A stretch of 64,000 bases of DNA. It comes from Streptomyces sp. NBC_00258 (GTDB lineage: Bacteria; Actinomycetota; Actinomycetes; Streptomycetales; Streptomycetaceae). How positions within the stretch are numbered: the first letter of the stretch is position 1; each line of letters starts with the position of its first letter. Location of the stretch: the NCBI RefSeq assembly GCF_036182465.1, contig NZ_CP108081.1, positions 1,488,001-1,552,000 of the forward strand, written 5' to 3'. The notes beneath the pieces were generated by a model that saw only the letters and a list, made by a program, of their open reading frames with translations, made no database searches and was not told where the DNA came from. A program made the translations under genes and the position numbers. This document shows, piece after piece, positions 7,777 through 16,879 of this stretch.

Positions 7777-10626
7777 CTACGGCAGGGTCCATTTCTGGTT
7801 GGCGTTGGCGTGGCAGGTCCACAGATGGACCGCTGTTCCGTCGTTCCAGGTACCGCCCGAGGCATCCAGGCACTTGCCGGACTGCGGATTGTGGACCGTG
7901 CCGTCCGACTGGGCCGCCCAGGTCTGCGCCCCCGAACCGTTGCAGGTCCAGAGCTGGATCCTCGTACCGTCCGCGGTGCCCGCGTCGGACACGTCCAGGC
8001 ACTTGCCCAATGCCCGCAGCGTGCCGTCACCGGAGACCGACCACCTCTGCGCCCCGGACCCGTTGCACGTCCAGATCTGCACCTTCGTACCGTCGGCCGT
8101 CTGAGCGTTGTCCACGTCCAGGCACTTGCCGTTCACGCCCTTCACCTCACCGGAGCGGGTGCTGCCGCCCGAGGTGGTGAAGGAGAACTCGTCCACGTCG
8201 AAGAGCGCTCCGCTGCCGCCCTTGAAGACGAGGTGGAGGGAGGTGGAGCCGGTGGGCTGGTTGCTCAGGCCGGCCGTCACGTCCTGGAAGGTCTCCCATC
8301 CGCCGGTCACCGGCACGGTCGCCGTGCCGAGCAGGGTGCCGGTCGTGGATCCGGCGCGGACCTCGATGGTGCCGCCCGCGCCCTCGGAGGAGACCCGTGC
8401 GGTGAACTGCGTCGCGTTGCCGAGGGCGTACGGCTGGAAGGAGATCCAGTCGCCGTTCTCGATGTTGCCGACGGTCTTCCCGCCGTGCGCGGGACCGTGG
8501 GAGATGACGTCGACGCCGGCGGAGGCGCCGTAGTGCTCGCCCTGCCGGTGGCTGGGCTGTGCGACGTGCTGGTCGTGCGTGGTCAGCGCGGGCTGGCCGC
8601 CGGCGCCCTTGTCGGTGTACTCGGCGTCGATCACGCCGAAGATGTTGGCGTTGGGGTCGTGCTCGCCGTCGGCCAGCGTCTGCAGCGTGCCGGTGCATCC
8701 GGTGGTCGAGGTCTGCGGATGGCCGTGGCTGTCGTGCCCGACGATGAAGGTGACCTTCACCTTGGAGCAGTCGATCGTGCCGTCCTCGGGATCGGTCACC
8801 GTCACCTTGAACGGGATGGCGTCACCGAAGTCGTAGATGCTTCCGTCCGCGGGCAGGTCGAGCTTCACCGTGGGCGCGGTGTTCCCCACCGTGATCTGCA
8901 CGGAGGCCGTCGCGGACTTGCCGGTGGTGTCCGTGACCTTCAGCGTGGCCGTGTAGTGGCCGTTGGTCGCGTACGTGTGGGAGGGGTTGGCGGCGGTGGA
9001 GGTGGCGCCGTCGCCGAAGGTCCAGGCGTAGCTCAGGGCGCCGCCGTCCGGGTCGGTGCTGCCGGCCGAGGAGAACGAGACCGCCAGGGGCGCCTTGCCC
9101 GAGGTGACGTCGGCCTTCGCCTGTGCGGTCGGGGCGAGCCCGTCGGTGACGTGCTCGATGCGGTACAGGGCGGAGTTCTCGTCGCCGCTGAAGTAGCCGG
9201 TGCCGTAGTCGAGGACGTACAGGGCTCCGTCGGGGCCGAAGGCCATGTCCATCACCTGGGTGCCGCTCCAGGGGAAGGCGTTGATGGACTGCACGGTTCC
9301 GTCGGTGCCCGACTCGATGCGCTTGATCCAGCGACGGCCGAACTCCCCGGCGAAGTAGTCGCCGTCGTACTCCTGCGGGAACTTCACCTCGGAGGTGGAG
9401 GCGGCGTCGTAGCGGTAGACCTGGCCGCCCATCGGCGACTCCGAGCCGTTGCCGAACTCCGGTACGGATCCGCCGTCGTAGGGGATCCAGGCGGGCTGGA
9501 CGGGAGGCAGGGCGATGAGGCCGGTGTTGTTCGGTGAACTGTTCGTGGGCGCCGCGCAGTTGAATGCGGACCCGGAGGCGCCGGTCGCGAAGTTGTAGTC
9601 GATGTAGGCGTCGTTGTCGCCGGTGCAGTACGGCCAGCCGTAGTTGCCGGCCTTGGTGATCCGGTTGAACTCCACCTGCCCGCCGGGTCCGCGGGTGGGG
9701 CTGGCGGTGCCGGCGTCGGGTCCGTAGTCGCCGAGGTAGACGATGCCCGTGGGCTTGTCGACGCTCATGCGGAAGGGGTTGCGGAAGCCCATCGCGTAGA
9801 TCTCGGGACGGGTCTTCGCGGTGCCGGGGGCGAAGAGGTTGCCGCTCGGGATCGCGTACGACCCGTCGGCGTTGACCTTGATCCGCAGAACCTTGCCGCG
9901 CAGGTCGTTGGTGTTGGCCGAGGAACGCTGGGCGTCGAAGGCGGGGTTGCGGGTGGCGCGCTCGTCGATCGGGGTGTAGCTGTCCGAGGCGAACGGGTTG
10001 GTGTCGTCTCCGGTGGACAGGTACAGGTTTCCGGCCGCGTCGAAGTCGATGTCACCGCCCACGTGGCAGCAGATGCCGCGGGAGGCCGGCACGTCGAGGA
10101 TCTTCTTCTCGCTGCCGAGATCCAGGGTGCCGTCGGTCTTCAGCACGAACCGGGACAGCCGGTTGACCCCGTCGAAGGGGGCGAAGTCGGAGGCCGTGCC
10201 GTCGGCCGGGGCGTCACCGGCCGGAGTGCTGAGCTTGGGGGCGTAGTAGAGGTAGACGGACCGGTTGGACGCGAAGCCGGGGTCCACGGCGACGCCTTGC
10301 AGGCCTTCCTCGTCGTGGCTGTAGACGTCCAGCTTGCCCGCGACGGCGGTGGTCCCCGCGGCGTTCGTGAGCCGGACGGTGCCGTCGCGTGAGGTGTGCA
10401 GGACCGAGCGGTCCGGCAGCACCGCCAGGGTCATGGGCTCGCCCGTCTCGGCCACGCCCTTGGCGAGTGTGACCTGCTGGTACTCGACGGCGGCCGCCTT
10501 GGGCCCGGCGGCCGGATCCGCCTGATGGGCGGCGGCCTGGGGCATGGGCAGCAGACAGCCGAAGGCGCAGGCCACGGCGGTCAGCAGGTAACGAATACGT
10601 CTGTGTCTGAGCGGTTTGTTGCGCAC
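7777..10626 (-). CDS. Secreted PQQ/glucose-sorbosone dehydrogenase-like protein with PKD, CBM6-like and ricin domains
   Basis: The product has 949 residues from a GTG at 10626 with GGGAG upstream; the signal peptide spans residues 1-33. Residues 45-490 form a six-blade propeller of the glucose/sorbosone dehydrogenase type (EEGLQGVAVDPGFASN, GGDIDFDAAGNLYLSTGDD, YAMGFRNPFRM, GPDGALYVLDYGTG). A PKD domain follows (residues 505-590: YAWTFGDGATSTAANPSHTY), then an HGPAHGG-containing CBM6-like jelly roll ending in LFDVDEFSF, then a C-terminal ricin-B domain. It is expected to oxidise sugars outside the cell using PQQ, though the cofactor is inferred. A LacI-like palindrome overlaps its promoter. 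Confidence 0.85.
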   Translation of the reverse strand: MRNKPLRHRRIRYLLTAVACAFGCLLPMPQAAAHQADPAAGPKAAAVEYQQVTLAKGVAETGEPMTLAVLPDRSVLHTSRDGTVRLTNAAGTTAVAGKLDVYSHDEEGLQGVAVDPGFASNRSVYLYYAPKLSTPAGDAPADGTASDFAPFDGVNRLSRFVLKTDGTLDLGSEKKILDVPASRGICCHVGGDIDFDAAGNLYLSTGDDTNPFASDSYTPIDERATRNPAFDAQRSSANTNDLRGKVLRIKVNADGSYAIPSGNLFAPGTAKTRPEIYAMGFRNPFRMSVDKPTGIVYLGDYGPDAGTASPTRGPGGQVEFNRITKAGNYGWPYCTGDNDAYIDYNFATGASGSAFNCAAPTNSSPNNTGLIALPPVQPAWIPYDGGSVPEFGNGSESPMGGQVYRYDAASTSEVKFPQEYDGDYFAGEFGRRWIKRIESGTDGTVQSINAFPWSGTQVMDMAFGPDGALYVLDYGTGYFSGDENSALYRIEHVTDGLAPTAQAKADVTSGKAPLAVSFSSAGSTDPDGGALSYAWTFGDGATSTAANPSHTYATNGHYTATLKVTDTTGKSATASVQITVGNTAPTVKLDLPADGSIYDFGDAIPFKVTVTDPEDGTIDCSKVKVTFIVGHDSHGHPQTSTTGCTGTLQTLADGEHDPNANIFGVIDAEYTDKGAGGQPALTTHDQHVAQPSHRQGEHYGASAGVDVISHGPAHGGKTVGNIENGDWISFQPYALGNATQFTARVSSEGAGGTIEVRAGSTTGTLLGTATVPVTGGWETFQDVTAGLSNQPTGSTSLHLVFKGGSGALFDVDEFSFTTSGGSTRSGEVKGVNGKCLDVDNAQTADGTKVQIWTCNGSGAQRWSVSGDGTLRALGKCLDVSDAGTADGTRIQLWTCNGSGAQTWAAQSDGTVHNPQSGKCLDASGGTWNDGTAVHLWTCHANANQKWTLP
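7781..8159. repeat. Copy 2 of the 379-bp ricin-B direct repeat
   Basis: This is the partner of 6006-6384, offset by 1775 bp in the same orientation. It codes for the same C-terminal lectin domain in the upstream gene of the operon. Confidence 0.95.
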
Positions 10627-10709
10627 AGAGGTCTCCCAAAGTGGGGTGGGATGACGGCAGCCCTCGTCGGGCTGCCAAGCAGTGCACAGGCGCGCGCCGT
10701 CGCGCCGTC

Positions 10710-10776
10710 ATGACCGGTTGCGGCTCTATGACCGGTTCATTTCAAGGAAGTTAGCGAGCTTTGTCGAGCTCCGTAA
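10710..10776 (-). promoter_or_regulatory. Promoter with two operator-like repeats for the sugar-dehydrogenase operon
   Basis: Read leftward, TTACGG (10776-10771), 17 bases, then TAACTT (10753-10748) form a plausible promoter. ATGAACCGGTCAT (10740-10728), near-palindromic about a central CG, sits where transcription should start. A second ATGACCGGTT half lies 18 bp further on, at 10710-10719. This resembles LacI-family operators, but no lacI gene is adjacent. Confidence 0.45.
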
Positions 10777-10911
10777 CCCATTTCACTCAAGATCTCGATA
10801 CTTTTTCCACGCACGGGACAAAGACCCGCGCCGAGCGCAACGTGCAAAGTCATGGGCAGCGTAGGGCTGTTGGTCTCCGCCGCGACGCCACAGAGGGGTA
10901 CGTTGCCGGTC

Positions 10912-11874
10912 ATGCTCACCACGCGTCTCGATCTTGCCCGGATCCGCGCGGCCCGCCGGGACATCGACCCGATCTTCCTCGATACTCCGCTGTACCAGTG
11001 CGACGCGTTGGGACGCGAGCTTGGCTGCACGGTGAGTATCAAGCTGGAAACGGCGAACCCGGTACGCAGCTTCAAGGCCCGCGGAACCGAGCTCGTCGCC
11101 GGCCTGCTGAACGATCAGGGCGGCACAGCCGCGGTGTGCGCCAGCGCCGGCAACCTCGGCCAGGCTCTCGGTTGGTCCGGTCGCCGCCGTGGCCTCGACG
11201 TGACGGTCGTGGCTTCACGCAGGGCGCCCGCTGCCAAGCTCGATCGGATCCACGCGCTGGGTGCGGAGTTGGAGCTGGTCGACGGTGACTTCGAGATGGC
11301 CCGCGAACGGGCCGTGGCCATCGCGCAACGGCGCGGCATCCGGCTGGTCGAGGACAGCCTCGACATCGAGACCTGCGAGGGCGCGGCGACCATCGGCCTG
11401 GAACTGGCCGACGGGGAGCCGTCCTTCGACGCTGTCCTGATCGCCCTGGGCGGCGGCGCGATGGCCACCGGAGTCGGCTACGTCCTGAAGACCCTGTCAC
11501 CAGAAGTCGAGGTGATCTGCGTGCAGCCCCTCGGCGCACCCGCGATGACCCGCTCCTGGCACCAGCGACGGGTCGTCACCACCGACTCGACCGACACCAT
11601 CGCCGACGGCGTCGCCGGCCGGTACCCCATCCCCGCGGTCCTGGACGACCTCCTCACGGTGGCCGACGACGCCGTCCTGGTCCGCGAGGCGTCCATCGTC
11701 ACGGGCATGCGGATGCTCCTGGAGCGCGCGGGCCTGGTCGTCGAACCCTCGGCGGCCCTCGGCATCGCGGCCGTCCTGGAAGACCGTGACCGCTTCGCCG
11801 GCCGCCACGTGGCCACCATCATCTGCGGCAGCAACGTCGACGTGGACGCGTACCACCGCTGGGTCCGCACATGA
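10912..11874 (+). CDS. Threonine/serine dehydratase-like PLP enzyme
   Basis: The product has 320 residues of the fold-type II PLP family (serine/threonine dehydratase, threonine synthase). The lysine expected to bind PLP is Lys55 in VRSFKARG. A phosphate-binding glycine loop, IALGGGAMATG, lies near residue 185. The family reaction is deamination of L-threonine or L-serine to the keto acid and ammonia; substrate choice cannot be read here. The ATG at 10912 begins the conserved part; an upstream TTG at 10903 is closer to AGAGGGG. There is no C-terminal ACT domain, so feedback control by isoleucine is unlikely. Confidence 0.8.
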   Translation: MLTTRLDLARIRAARRDIDPIFLDTPLYQCDALGRELGCTVSIKLETANPVRSFKARGTELVAGLLNDQGGTAAVCASAGNLGQALGWSGRRRGLDVTVVASRRAPAAKLDRIHALGAELELVDGDFEMARERAVAIAQRRGIRLVEDSLDIETCEGAATIGLELADGEPSFDAVLIALGGGAMATGVGYVLKTLSPEVEVICVQPLGAPAMTRSWHQRRVVTTDSTDTIADGVAGRYPIPAVLDDLLTVADDAVLVREASIVTGMRMLLERAGLVVEPSAALGIAAVLEDRDRFAGRHVATIICGSNVDVDAYHRWVRT

Positions 11875-11970
11875 GCCGCCGAGATCGGGCGCAGGAAGCT
11901 CTGGTCTCACGCTCGTACCGACTACCTGGAAGGGCTTGCGCCGCCTATCCGATCTGTAAGGTCGACATAC

Positions 11971-12375
11971 ATGACAGCAGAGACACCGACGCTCACTGTG
12001 CAACGCTTGTTCCCGCTGCTCGCCGAGGGGAAGAGTGCGGAGGCTGCGGCCCTGTTCGCCGACTCGGTCTCGTTCTCGATCCCGCACCCGCCGGGCATTC
12101 CGTGGGTGCCGGAGGTCGACTCGGCGGAGGGCATGCGGACGTTCTTCGAGCTGCTGGAGACCCATGTACAGGCCAAGGAGTTCGACCTCCGCCAGGTCAT
12201 CGCCGAGGGTGACGACGTGGTGCTCATCGGGCGCATGGTCTCCGAGGTGAAGAAGACGGGCCGGGACATCGACACCGCGTTCGCCCTGCACACCACGGTC
12301 AGGGACGGGCGGATCACCCGCTACCACCTCTACGAGGACAGCTACGCCGTTGCCAAGGCCTACTTCGACGACTGA
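11971..12375 (+). CDS. SnoaL/NTF2-like protein
   Basis: The product has 134 residues. Its pattern fits the NTF2 cone fold: helices with TVQRLFPLLAEGKSAEAAALFAD, then strands ending in RDGRITRYHLYEDSYAVAKAYFDD. SnoaL-like proteins are small-molecule isomerases, cyclases, hydrolases or simple binding proteins, so no reaction can be assigned. The nearest gene ends 96 bp upstream; it may be transcribed alone. Confidence 0.75.
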   Translation: MTAETPTLTVQRLFPLLAEGKSAEAAALFADSVSFSIPHPPGIPWVPEVDSAEGMRTFFELLETHVQAKEFDLRQVIAEGDDVVLIGRMVSEVKKTGRDIDTAFALHTTVRDGRITRYHLYEDSYAVAKAYFDD

Positions 12376-12501
12376 TCGTCCGGTGGGCTCGCCCAGCCTC
12401 TGGCGACCTCTGGCGCTAGCTGCGGGAGATGGCCGAACTGAACGTCGCCTCCCGCGTGGAGACCACGGTTCTTATGAGCGCCTCCGCACGAACGAAGCAG
12501 C

Positions 12502-13044
12502 CTAGCCCTGCGAGTTCTGCTTCCAGTCCCGGACGAGGAGACCGAGCAGCACCTCATCCAGGAACTCGCCCAGCACCCAGGCCGAGGAGTGCAGCACGCC
12601 CTCGCGGACGAAGCCGTTGCGCTCGGCGGAGCGCAGCATCGCGGCGTTGTCCGACAGCGTCTCGATCTGCAGCCGCTGCAGGCCGCGCACGACGAAACCG
12701 TAGTGGCACAGCACCGCGACGACGTCGGTGCCGTAGCCCTTACCGCGGGCGGACGGCAGCAGCCCGAGACCGATGTGCGCGGACCGGTTGTGGTTGTCGA
12801 TGCCCCACAGCGTCGCGGTGCCGACCAGCGTGCCACCGTCCAGCTCCACCACGGAGAACGGGACGCGCCCTTCCTCCTTGTCGTCCACGACGAGCCGCGA
12901 GTCCTTCGAGCCGGGCGTGATCGGCCGCCACGGCCGGCCTTCGGCCCGCGAGCCGTTGACCACGTCGTCGTAGAGCTCGGTCCGCAGGATCGGGATGTCG
13001 TCATCGTGCCGGGCCCTGAGCGCGATCTTGCTACCCCTAAGCAT
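12502..13044 (-). CDS. GNAT-family N-acetyltransferase (RimJ/RimL-like)
   Basis: The product has 180 residues. It shows the GNAT acetyl-CoA loop in LGLLPSARGKGYGTD, preceded by TLWGIDNHNRSAHIGL and followed by HYGFVVRGLQRLQIETLSDN and a SAERNGFVREG helix. This is the RimJ/RimL type, which acetylates protein N-termini or small amines; the substrate is unknown. The ATG at 13044 has no ribosome site, but a -10 box sits six bases before it, pointing to a leaderless mRNA. Confidence 0.85.
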   Translation of the reverse strand: MLRGSKIALRARHDDDIPILRTELYDDVVNGSRAEGRPWRPITPGSKDSRLVVDDKEEGRVPFSVVELDGGTLVGTATLWGIDNHNRSAHIGLGLLPSARGKGYGTDVVAVLCHYGFVVRGLQRLQIETLSDNAAMLRSAERNGFVREGVLHSSAWVLGEFLDEVLLGLLVRDWKQNSQG

Positions 13045-13050
13045 GCGAGA

Positions 13051-13080
13051 TGTTTATCCGACCGGCCTCGGCGACGGCAA
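13051..13080 (-). promoter_or_regulatory. Promoter for a leaderless GNAT transcript
   Basis: Read leftward, TTGCCG (13080-13075), 18 bases, then TAAACA (13056-13051), then six bases to the ATG at 13044. Spacing puts the transcription start at or next to the start codon. Confidence 0.5.
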
Positions 13081-13158
13081 TCCGATGAGGCAACTCCATC
13101 GGCTCCTCCCAGAGCCTGGAGACGCGTCGCGGGCCCGTGAAGACCCGCCGGGCAGGCC

Positions 13159-14589
13159 CTATCGGCGTAGCCAGGACAATGCCGCGTCGGCCGCGTTGGC
13201 TCCGCACATACCGTGGACGCCGCCGCCCGGTGGAGTGGCGGATGAGCAGAGGTACACGCCTGGCACGTCGAGCGCGTAGGGGTTGAGCGCGAGCCGGGGC
13301 CGCAGGACGATCTGCCGTGCGGTGTTGGCTCCGGCGCTGATGTCGCCGCCGACGTAGTTCGGGTTGTAGGCCGCCGTCTGTGTGGCCGTCCGGGCCCGGG
13401 TGGCGACGATCCGGTCGCGGAACCCGGGCGCGAACCGTTCGATCTGGTCGACGACCGCCTTGGTCGCGTCTCCGGCGTACCCGTGCGGAACGTGGGCGTA
13501 GGCCCACAGCGGGTTGTTCGGGCCGGCGGAGCGGGACGGATCGGCGAGGTACTGCTGGCCGACCAGGACGAAGGGCCGGACCGGCATAGTTCCCCGGGCC
13601 GTTGCGCCTTCGACGGCCACGACCTCCTCAGCGGTCCCGCCGAGATGGAGCGCGCCCGCGCGGCGGCAGTCCTCGTTCGTCCAGGGAACGTCGCCGTCGA
13701 TCGCGAAGTCGACCTTGTGCACGGCCGGCCCGTACCGATAGCGCGTCAGGGCACGACGTACCCGGACAGGCAGTTGACCGCCGACGATGCGTACGGCGGC
13801 ATCGGGTGCGGTATCGAGCATCACGATGTCGGGTGCCGACCCGGTGAGTTCCCGTACGTGTTCGAGGCTCGTGACGGTGACGCCCGTGCGAACGGTACCG
13901 CCGAGGCTTTCCAGCAGCCGGATCATCGCCGTGCTGATCGACTGCGTTCCTCCGGCCGCGACCGGCCAGCCGACAGCGTGGCCGGCAGCGGTGAGCATCA
14001 GGCCGACGGAGCCGCTGAGCGGGGTGTCGAGCCGTCCGAAGGCGTGGGCGGCGATACCCATGAACGCGGCCCGTGCCGGGTCGCCCTTCCACCGGCGTGC
14101 CGTCCAGGTGGCGGGGAGCAGCGCATTGGCTCCGAACCGGATCAGGGCGACCGGATGGCGGGGGACGTGCGCCATCGGCCGCAGGACCTCGTGGACGAGC
14201 TTGTCGAAGTCCGCGGCGATCGGCGCGAAGAGCCGCCGCCACGCGTCCGCGTCCACCCCGACCGAGGCCGTGGTGCGCTCCATGTCCCGGGTCAACAGGA
14301 CCGCCCGTCCGTCGTCGAGGGGGTGCGCGAGGTCGATCTCGGGCCACCGCCATTTCAGGCCGAAGCGGCCCAGCCCGAGGGACGTCAGGAAAGGCGAGAC
14401 GACGCCGACGGGGTGGAACGCCGCACATTCGTCGTGGAGCAGGCCGGGAAGGGTCAGTTCCGAGGTACGGGTCCCCCCTCCCGGCCGGTCACTGCCTTCC
14501 AGCACCGTGACGTCGACACCCTCCTGGGCGAGCCTGACCGCCGCCGCGAGCCCGTTGGGTCCGCTGCCGACAATCACTGCGGTGACCAT
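13159..14589 (-). CDS. Phytoene desaturase-like FAD oxidoreductase (CrtI superfamily)
   Basis: The product has 476 residues. It begins with the dinucleotide-binding motif IVGSGPNGLAAAVRLAQEG and VLEGSDRPGGGTRT. It ends with the CrtI-type motif LDVPGVYLCSSATPPGGGVHGMCGANAA. Many Streptomyces carry such a stand-alone NAD(P)/FAD protein; related enzymes desaturate or isomerise isoprenoids or act on retinol-type substrates, but no carotenoid genes lie nearby. The ATG at 14589 is preceded by AGGG. It is single on this strand, with the GNAT gene 114 bp downstream. Confidence 0.85.
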   Translation of the reverse strand: MVTAVIVGSGPNGLAAAVRLAQEGVDVTVLEGSDRPGGGTRTSELTLPGLLHDECAAFHPVGVVSPFLTSLGLGRFGLKWRWPEIDLAHPLDDGRAVLLTRDMERTTASVGVDADAWRRLFAPIAADFDKLVHEVLRPMAHVPRHPVALIRFGANALLPATWTARRWKGDPARAAFMGIAAHAFGRLDTPLSGSVGLMLTAAGHAVGWPVAAGGTQSISTAMIRLLESLGGTVRTGVTVTSLEHVRELTGSAPDIVMLDTAPDAAVRIVGGQLPVRVRRALTRYRYGPAVHKVDFAIDGDVPWTNEDCRRAGALHLGGTAEEVVAVEGATARGTMPVRPFVLVGQQYLADPSRSAGPNNPLWAYAHVPHGYAGDATKAVVDQIERFAPGFRDRIVATRARTATQTAAYNPNYVGGDISAGANTARQIVLRPRLALNPYALDVPGVYLCSSATPPGGGVHGMCGANAADAALSWLRR

Positions 14590-15072
14590 TGATCAGCCCT
14601 GCGCTTTCATCGGATGAGGGACGTATCCGGGTTCGGCCGATCCACGTCGACCGGGATCGGCCGGTCGGGCAACGACGGTTGCTGCTCGACACAGTCCGAC
14701 ACCTTCCACGTCCCGATCTCGACCACACCGAGGGACGCGTGGATGCCCCTGTGCCCCTGAGTCTCCCTGTGCACGGGCTGGGACTCGACCCGGACCACAA
14801 TCAGCTCACCCGGGGGAGAGGTTCAGCCGCCTCTGAACCGCCAGGGCATGCGCGAACGGCTTCTCGTAGGCGCGCCCAGCGCGTCGAACAACACGGCGGC
14901 GGGCGGCCATTGGGCCTCGGGGCCTCACGTCGGTGTCCCTTCACTCACCGACCTGAGTCGTCGCACCCACAGGACGCGTGCCGCCACCGCAGCCCGGTGC
15001 GCGTCACGGCGGGCGGGGCAGGGGAGAATGAGGGCCGTACCCAACGGTCGACTCTTACGGAGGAGCGGGCAC
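14590..15072. other. Gene-poor stretch upstream of phosphoglucomutase
   Basis: A 63-codon leftward frame ending at 14607 lacks a ribosome site and a recognisable family, so it is not called. The rest should hold divergent promoters for the oxidoreductase and pgm. A weak GTTCAGCCGCCTCTGAAC hairpin lies near 14821-14838. Confidence 0.35.
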
Positions 15073-16713
15073 ATGCAGAACGCGCGAGCGGGGCAGGTCG
15101 CCGGGCCCGAAGACCTCATCGATGTGGCCCGCCTGGTCACGGCGTACTACGCACTGCACCCCGACCCGGCCGAGCCCGGGCAGCGGGTGGCGTTCGGCAC
15201 CTCGGGACACCGCGGGTCGTCCCTCGCCGCGGCGTTCAACGAGGACCACATCGCGGCCACCAGCCAGGCCATCTGCGAGTACCGCGCCGCCCAGGGCACC
15301 GACGGCCCCCTCTTCCTCGGCGCCGACACCCACGCACTGTCCGAGCCCGCGCGGATCACGGCACTGGAGGTGTTCGCCGCCAACGACGTGACCGTCCTCA
15401 TCGACCAGGCCGACGGCTACACGCCCACCCCCGCGGTCTCGCACGCCATCCTCACGCACAACCGCAGCCGCACGTCCGGCCTCGCCGACGGCGTGGTGGT
15501 CACCCCCTCGCACAACCCGCCCGCCGACGGCGGCTTCAAGTACAACCCTCCCAGCGGCGGCCCCGCCGGTTCCGAGGCGACCTCCTGGATCCAGGACCGC
15601 GCCAACGAGATCATCACCGGCGGCCTGAAGGACGTACGGCGTATCCCCTACACACGCGCTCTGGCCGCACCCGGCACCGGCCGCCACGACTTCCTCGGCA
15701 CCTATGTGGCCGACCTGCCGAACGTGCTGGACCTGGAGGCGATCCGGTCCGCCGGAGTGCGCATCGGAGCCGATCCGCTGGGCGGCGCCTCCGTCGCCTA
15801 CTGGGGCCGGATCGCCGAAGAGCACGGGCTCGACCTGACAGTGGTCAATCCGCTCGCCGACCCCACCTGGCGCTTCATGACGCTGGACTGGGACGGCAAG
15901 ATCCGCATGGACTGCTCCTCGCCGTACGCCATGGCCTCGCTCATCGAGCAGCGCGACCGGTTCGACATCGCCACCGGCAACGACGCCGACGCCGACCGGC
16001 ACGGCATCGTCACGCCGGACGGGGGCCTGATGAACCCCAACCACTATCTGGCCGTGGCGATTTCGTACCTGTTCTCGCACCGGGGGCAGTGGCCCGCGGG
16101 TGCCGGGATCGGCAAGACCCTGGTGTCGTCCAGCATGATCGACCGGGTTGCGGCGGACGTCGGCCGGCAGCTGGTCGAAGTCCCGGTCGGCTTCAAGTGG
16201 TTCGTGGACGGACTGTCCGACGGAACGCTCGGCTTCGGTGGCGAGGAGTCGGCGGGCGCGTCATTCCTGCGCCGGGACGGCTCGGTGTGGACCACCGACA
16301 AGGACGGCATCATCCTGGCCCTGCTCGCCTCCGAGATCACGGCGGTCACCGGCAAGACCCCGTCGCAGCACTACGCCGGGCTCACCGACCGCTTCGGTGC
16401 CCCCGCCTACGCGCGCATCGACGCCCCGGCCTCCCGCGAGGAGAAGGCGTTGCTCGCGAAGTTGTCCCCGCGCCAAGTCACGGCCGACACCCTCGCGGGC
16501 GAGCCGGTCACCGCCGTACTCACCGAGGCCCCCGGCAACGGTGCCGCCCTCGGCGGCATCAAGGTCGCGACCGCCAACGCCTGGTTCGCGGCCCGCCCTT
16601 CGGGCACCGAGGACGTCTACAAGATCTACGGGGAGTCGTTCCTGGGCCCGGACCATCTGCGGCAGGTCCAGGAGGAGGCCAGGTCCGTGGTGCTCGCGGC
16701 ACTGAGCGCCTGA
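15073..16713 (+). CDS. pgm: Phosphoglucomutase (alpha-D-glucose phosphate-specific)
   Basis: The product has 546 residues, the same length as E. coli Pgm. It interconverts glucose 1-phosphate and glucose 6-phosphate in the cytosol, linking sugar catabolism to glycogen, trehalose and nucleotide-sugar pools. The active-site phosphoserine is Ser146 in TPSHNPPADGGFKYN. The metal loop is NDADADRHG, the sugar-binding loop GGEESAGASF, and the phosphate-binding end RPSGTEDVYKIYGESF. The start at 15073 follows GGAGGAG; longer in-frame extensions are ordinary high-GC read-through. It is probably monocistronic. Confidence 0.95.
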   Translation: MQNARAGQVAGPEDLIDVARLVTAYYALHPDPAEPGQRVAFGTSGHRGSSLAAAFNEDHIAATSQAICEYRAAQGTDGPLFLGADTHALSEPARITALEVFAANDVTVLIDQADGYTPTPAVSHAILTHNRSRTSGLADGVVVTPSHNPPADGGFKYNPPSGGPAGSEATSWIQDRANEIITGGLKDVRRIPYTRALAAPGTGRHDFLGTYVADLPNVLDLEAIRSAGVRIGADPLGGASVAYWGRIAEEHGLDLTVVNPLADPTWRFMTLDWDGKIRMDCSSPYAMASLIEQRDRFDIATGNDADADRHGIVTPDGGLMNPNHYLAVAISYLFSHRGQWPAGAGIGKTLVSSSMIDRVAADVGRQLVEVPVGFKWFVDGLSDGTLGFGGEESAGASFLRRDGSVWTTDKDGIILALLASEITAVTGKTPSQHYAGLTDRFGAPAYARIDAPASREEKALLAKLSPRQVTADTLAGEPVTAVLTEAPGNGAALGGIKVATANAWFAARPSGTEDVYKIYGESFLGPDHLRQVQEEARSVVLAALSA

Positions 16714-16879
16714 CGTGGACGAGAACGTTTGACGGCGCTCATCGCCGCCGCCGGGGCCACGATCGGTCGCTCCCCACTGGCGAAGCCCGCGTCGCGATGC
16801 CGTGGGCACTGGGGCGCCGTAGTGCCGTCCGGTGCGTCAGGTCACGTCCCCGGGTCGAACGCGGGGAGTTCACCGTCGG

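Noticed and set aside
14607..14798. A 63-codon minus-strand frame before pgm
   Set aside because: No ribosome site, no recognised family, and lengths like this occur by chance at this base composition.
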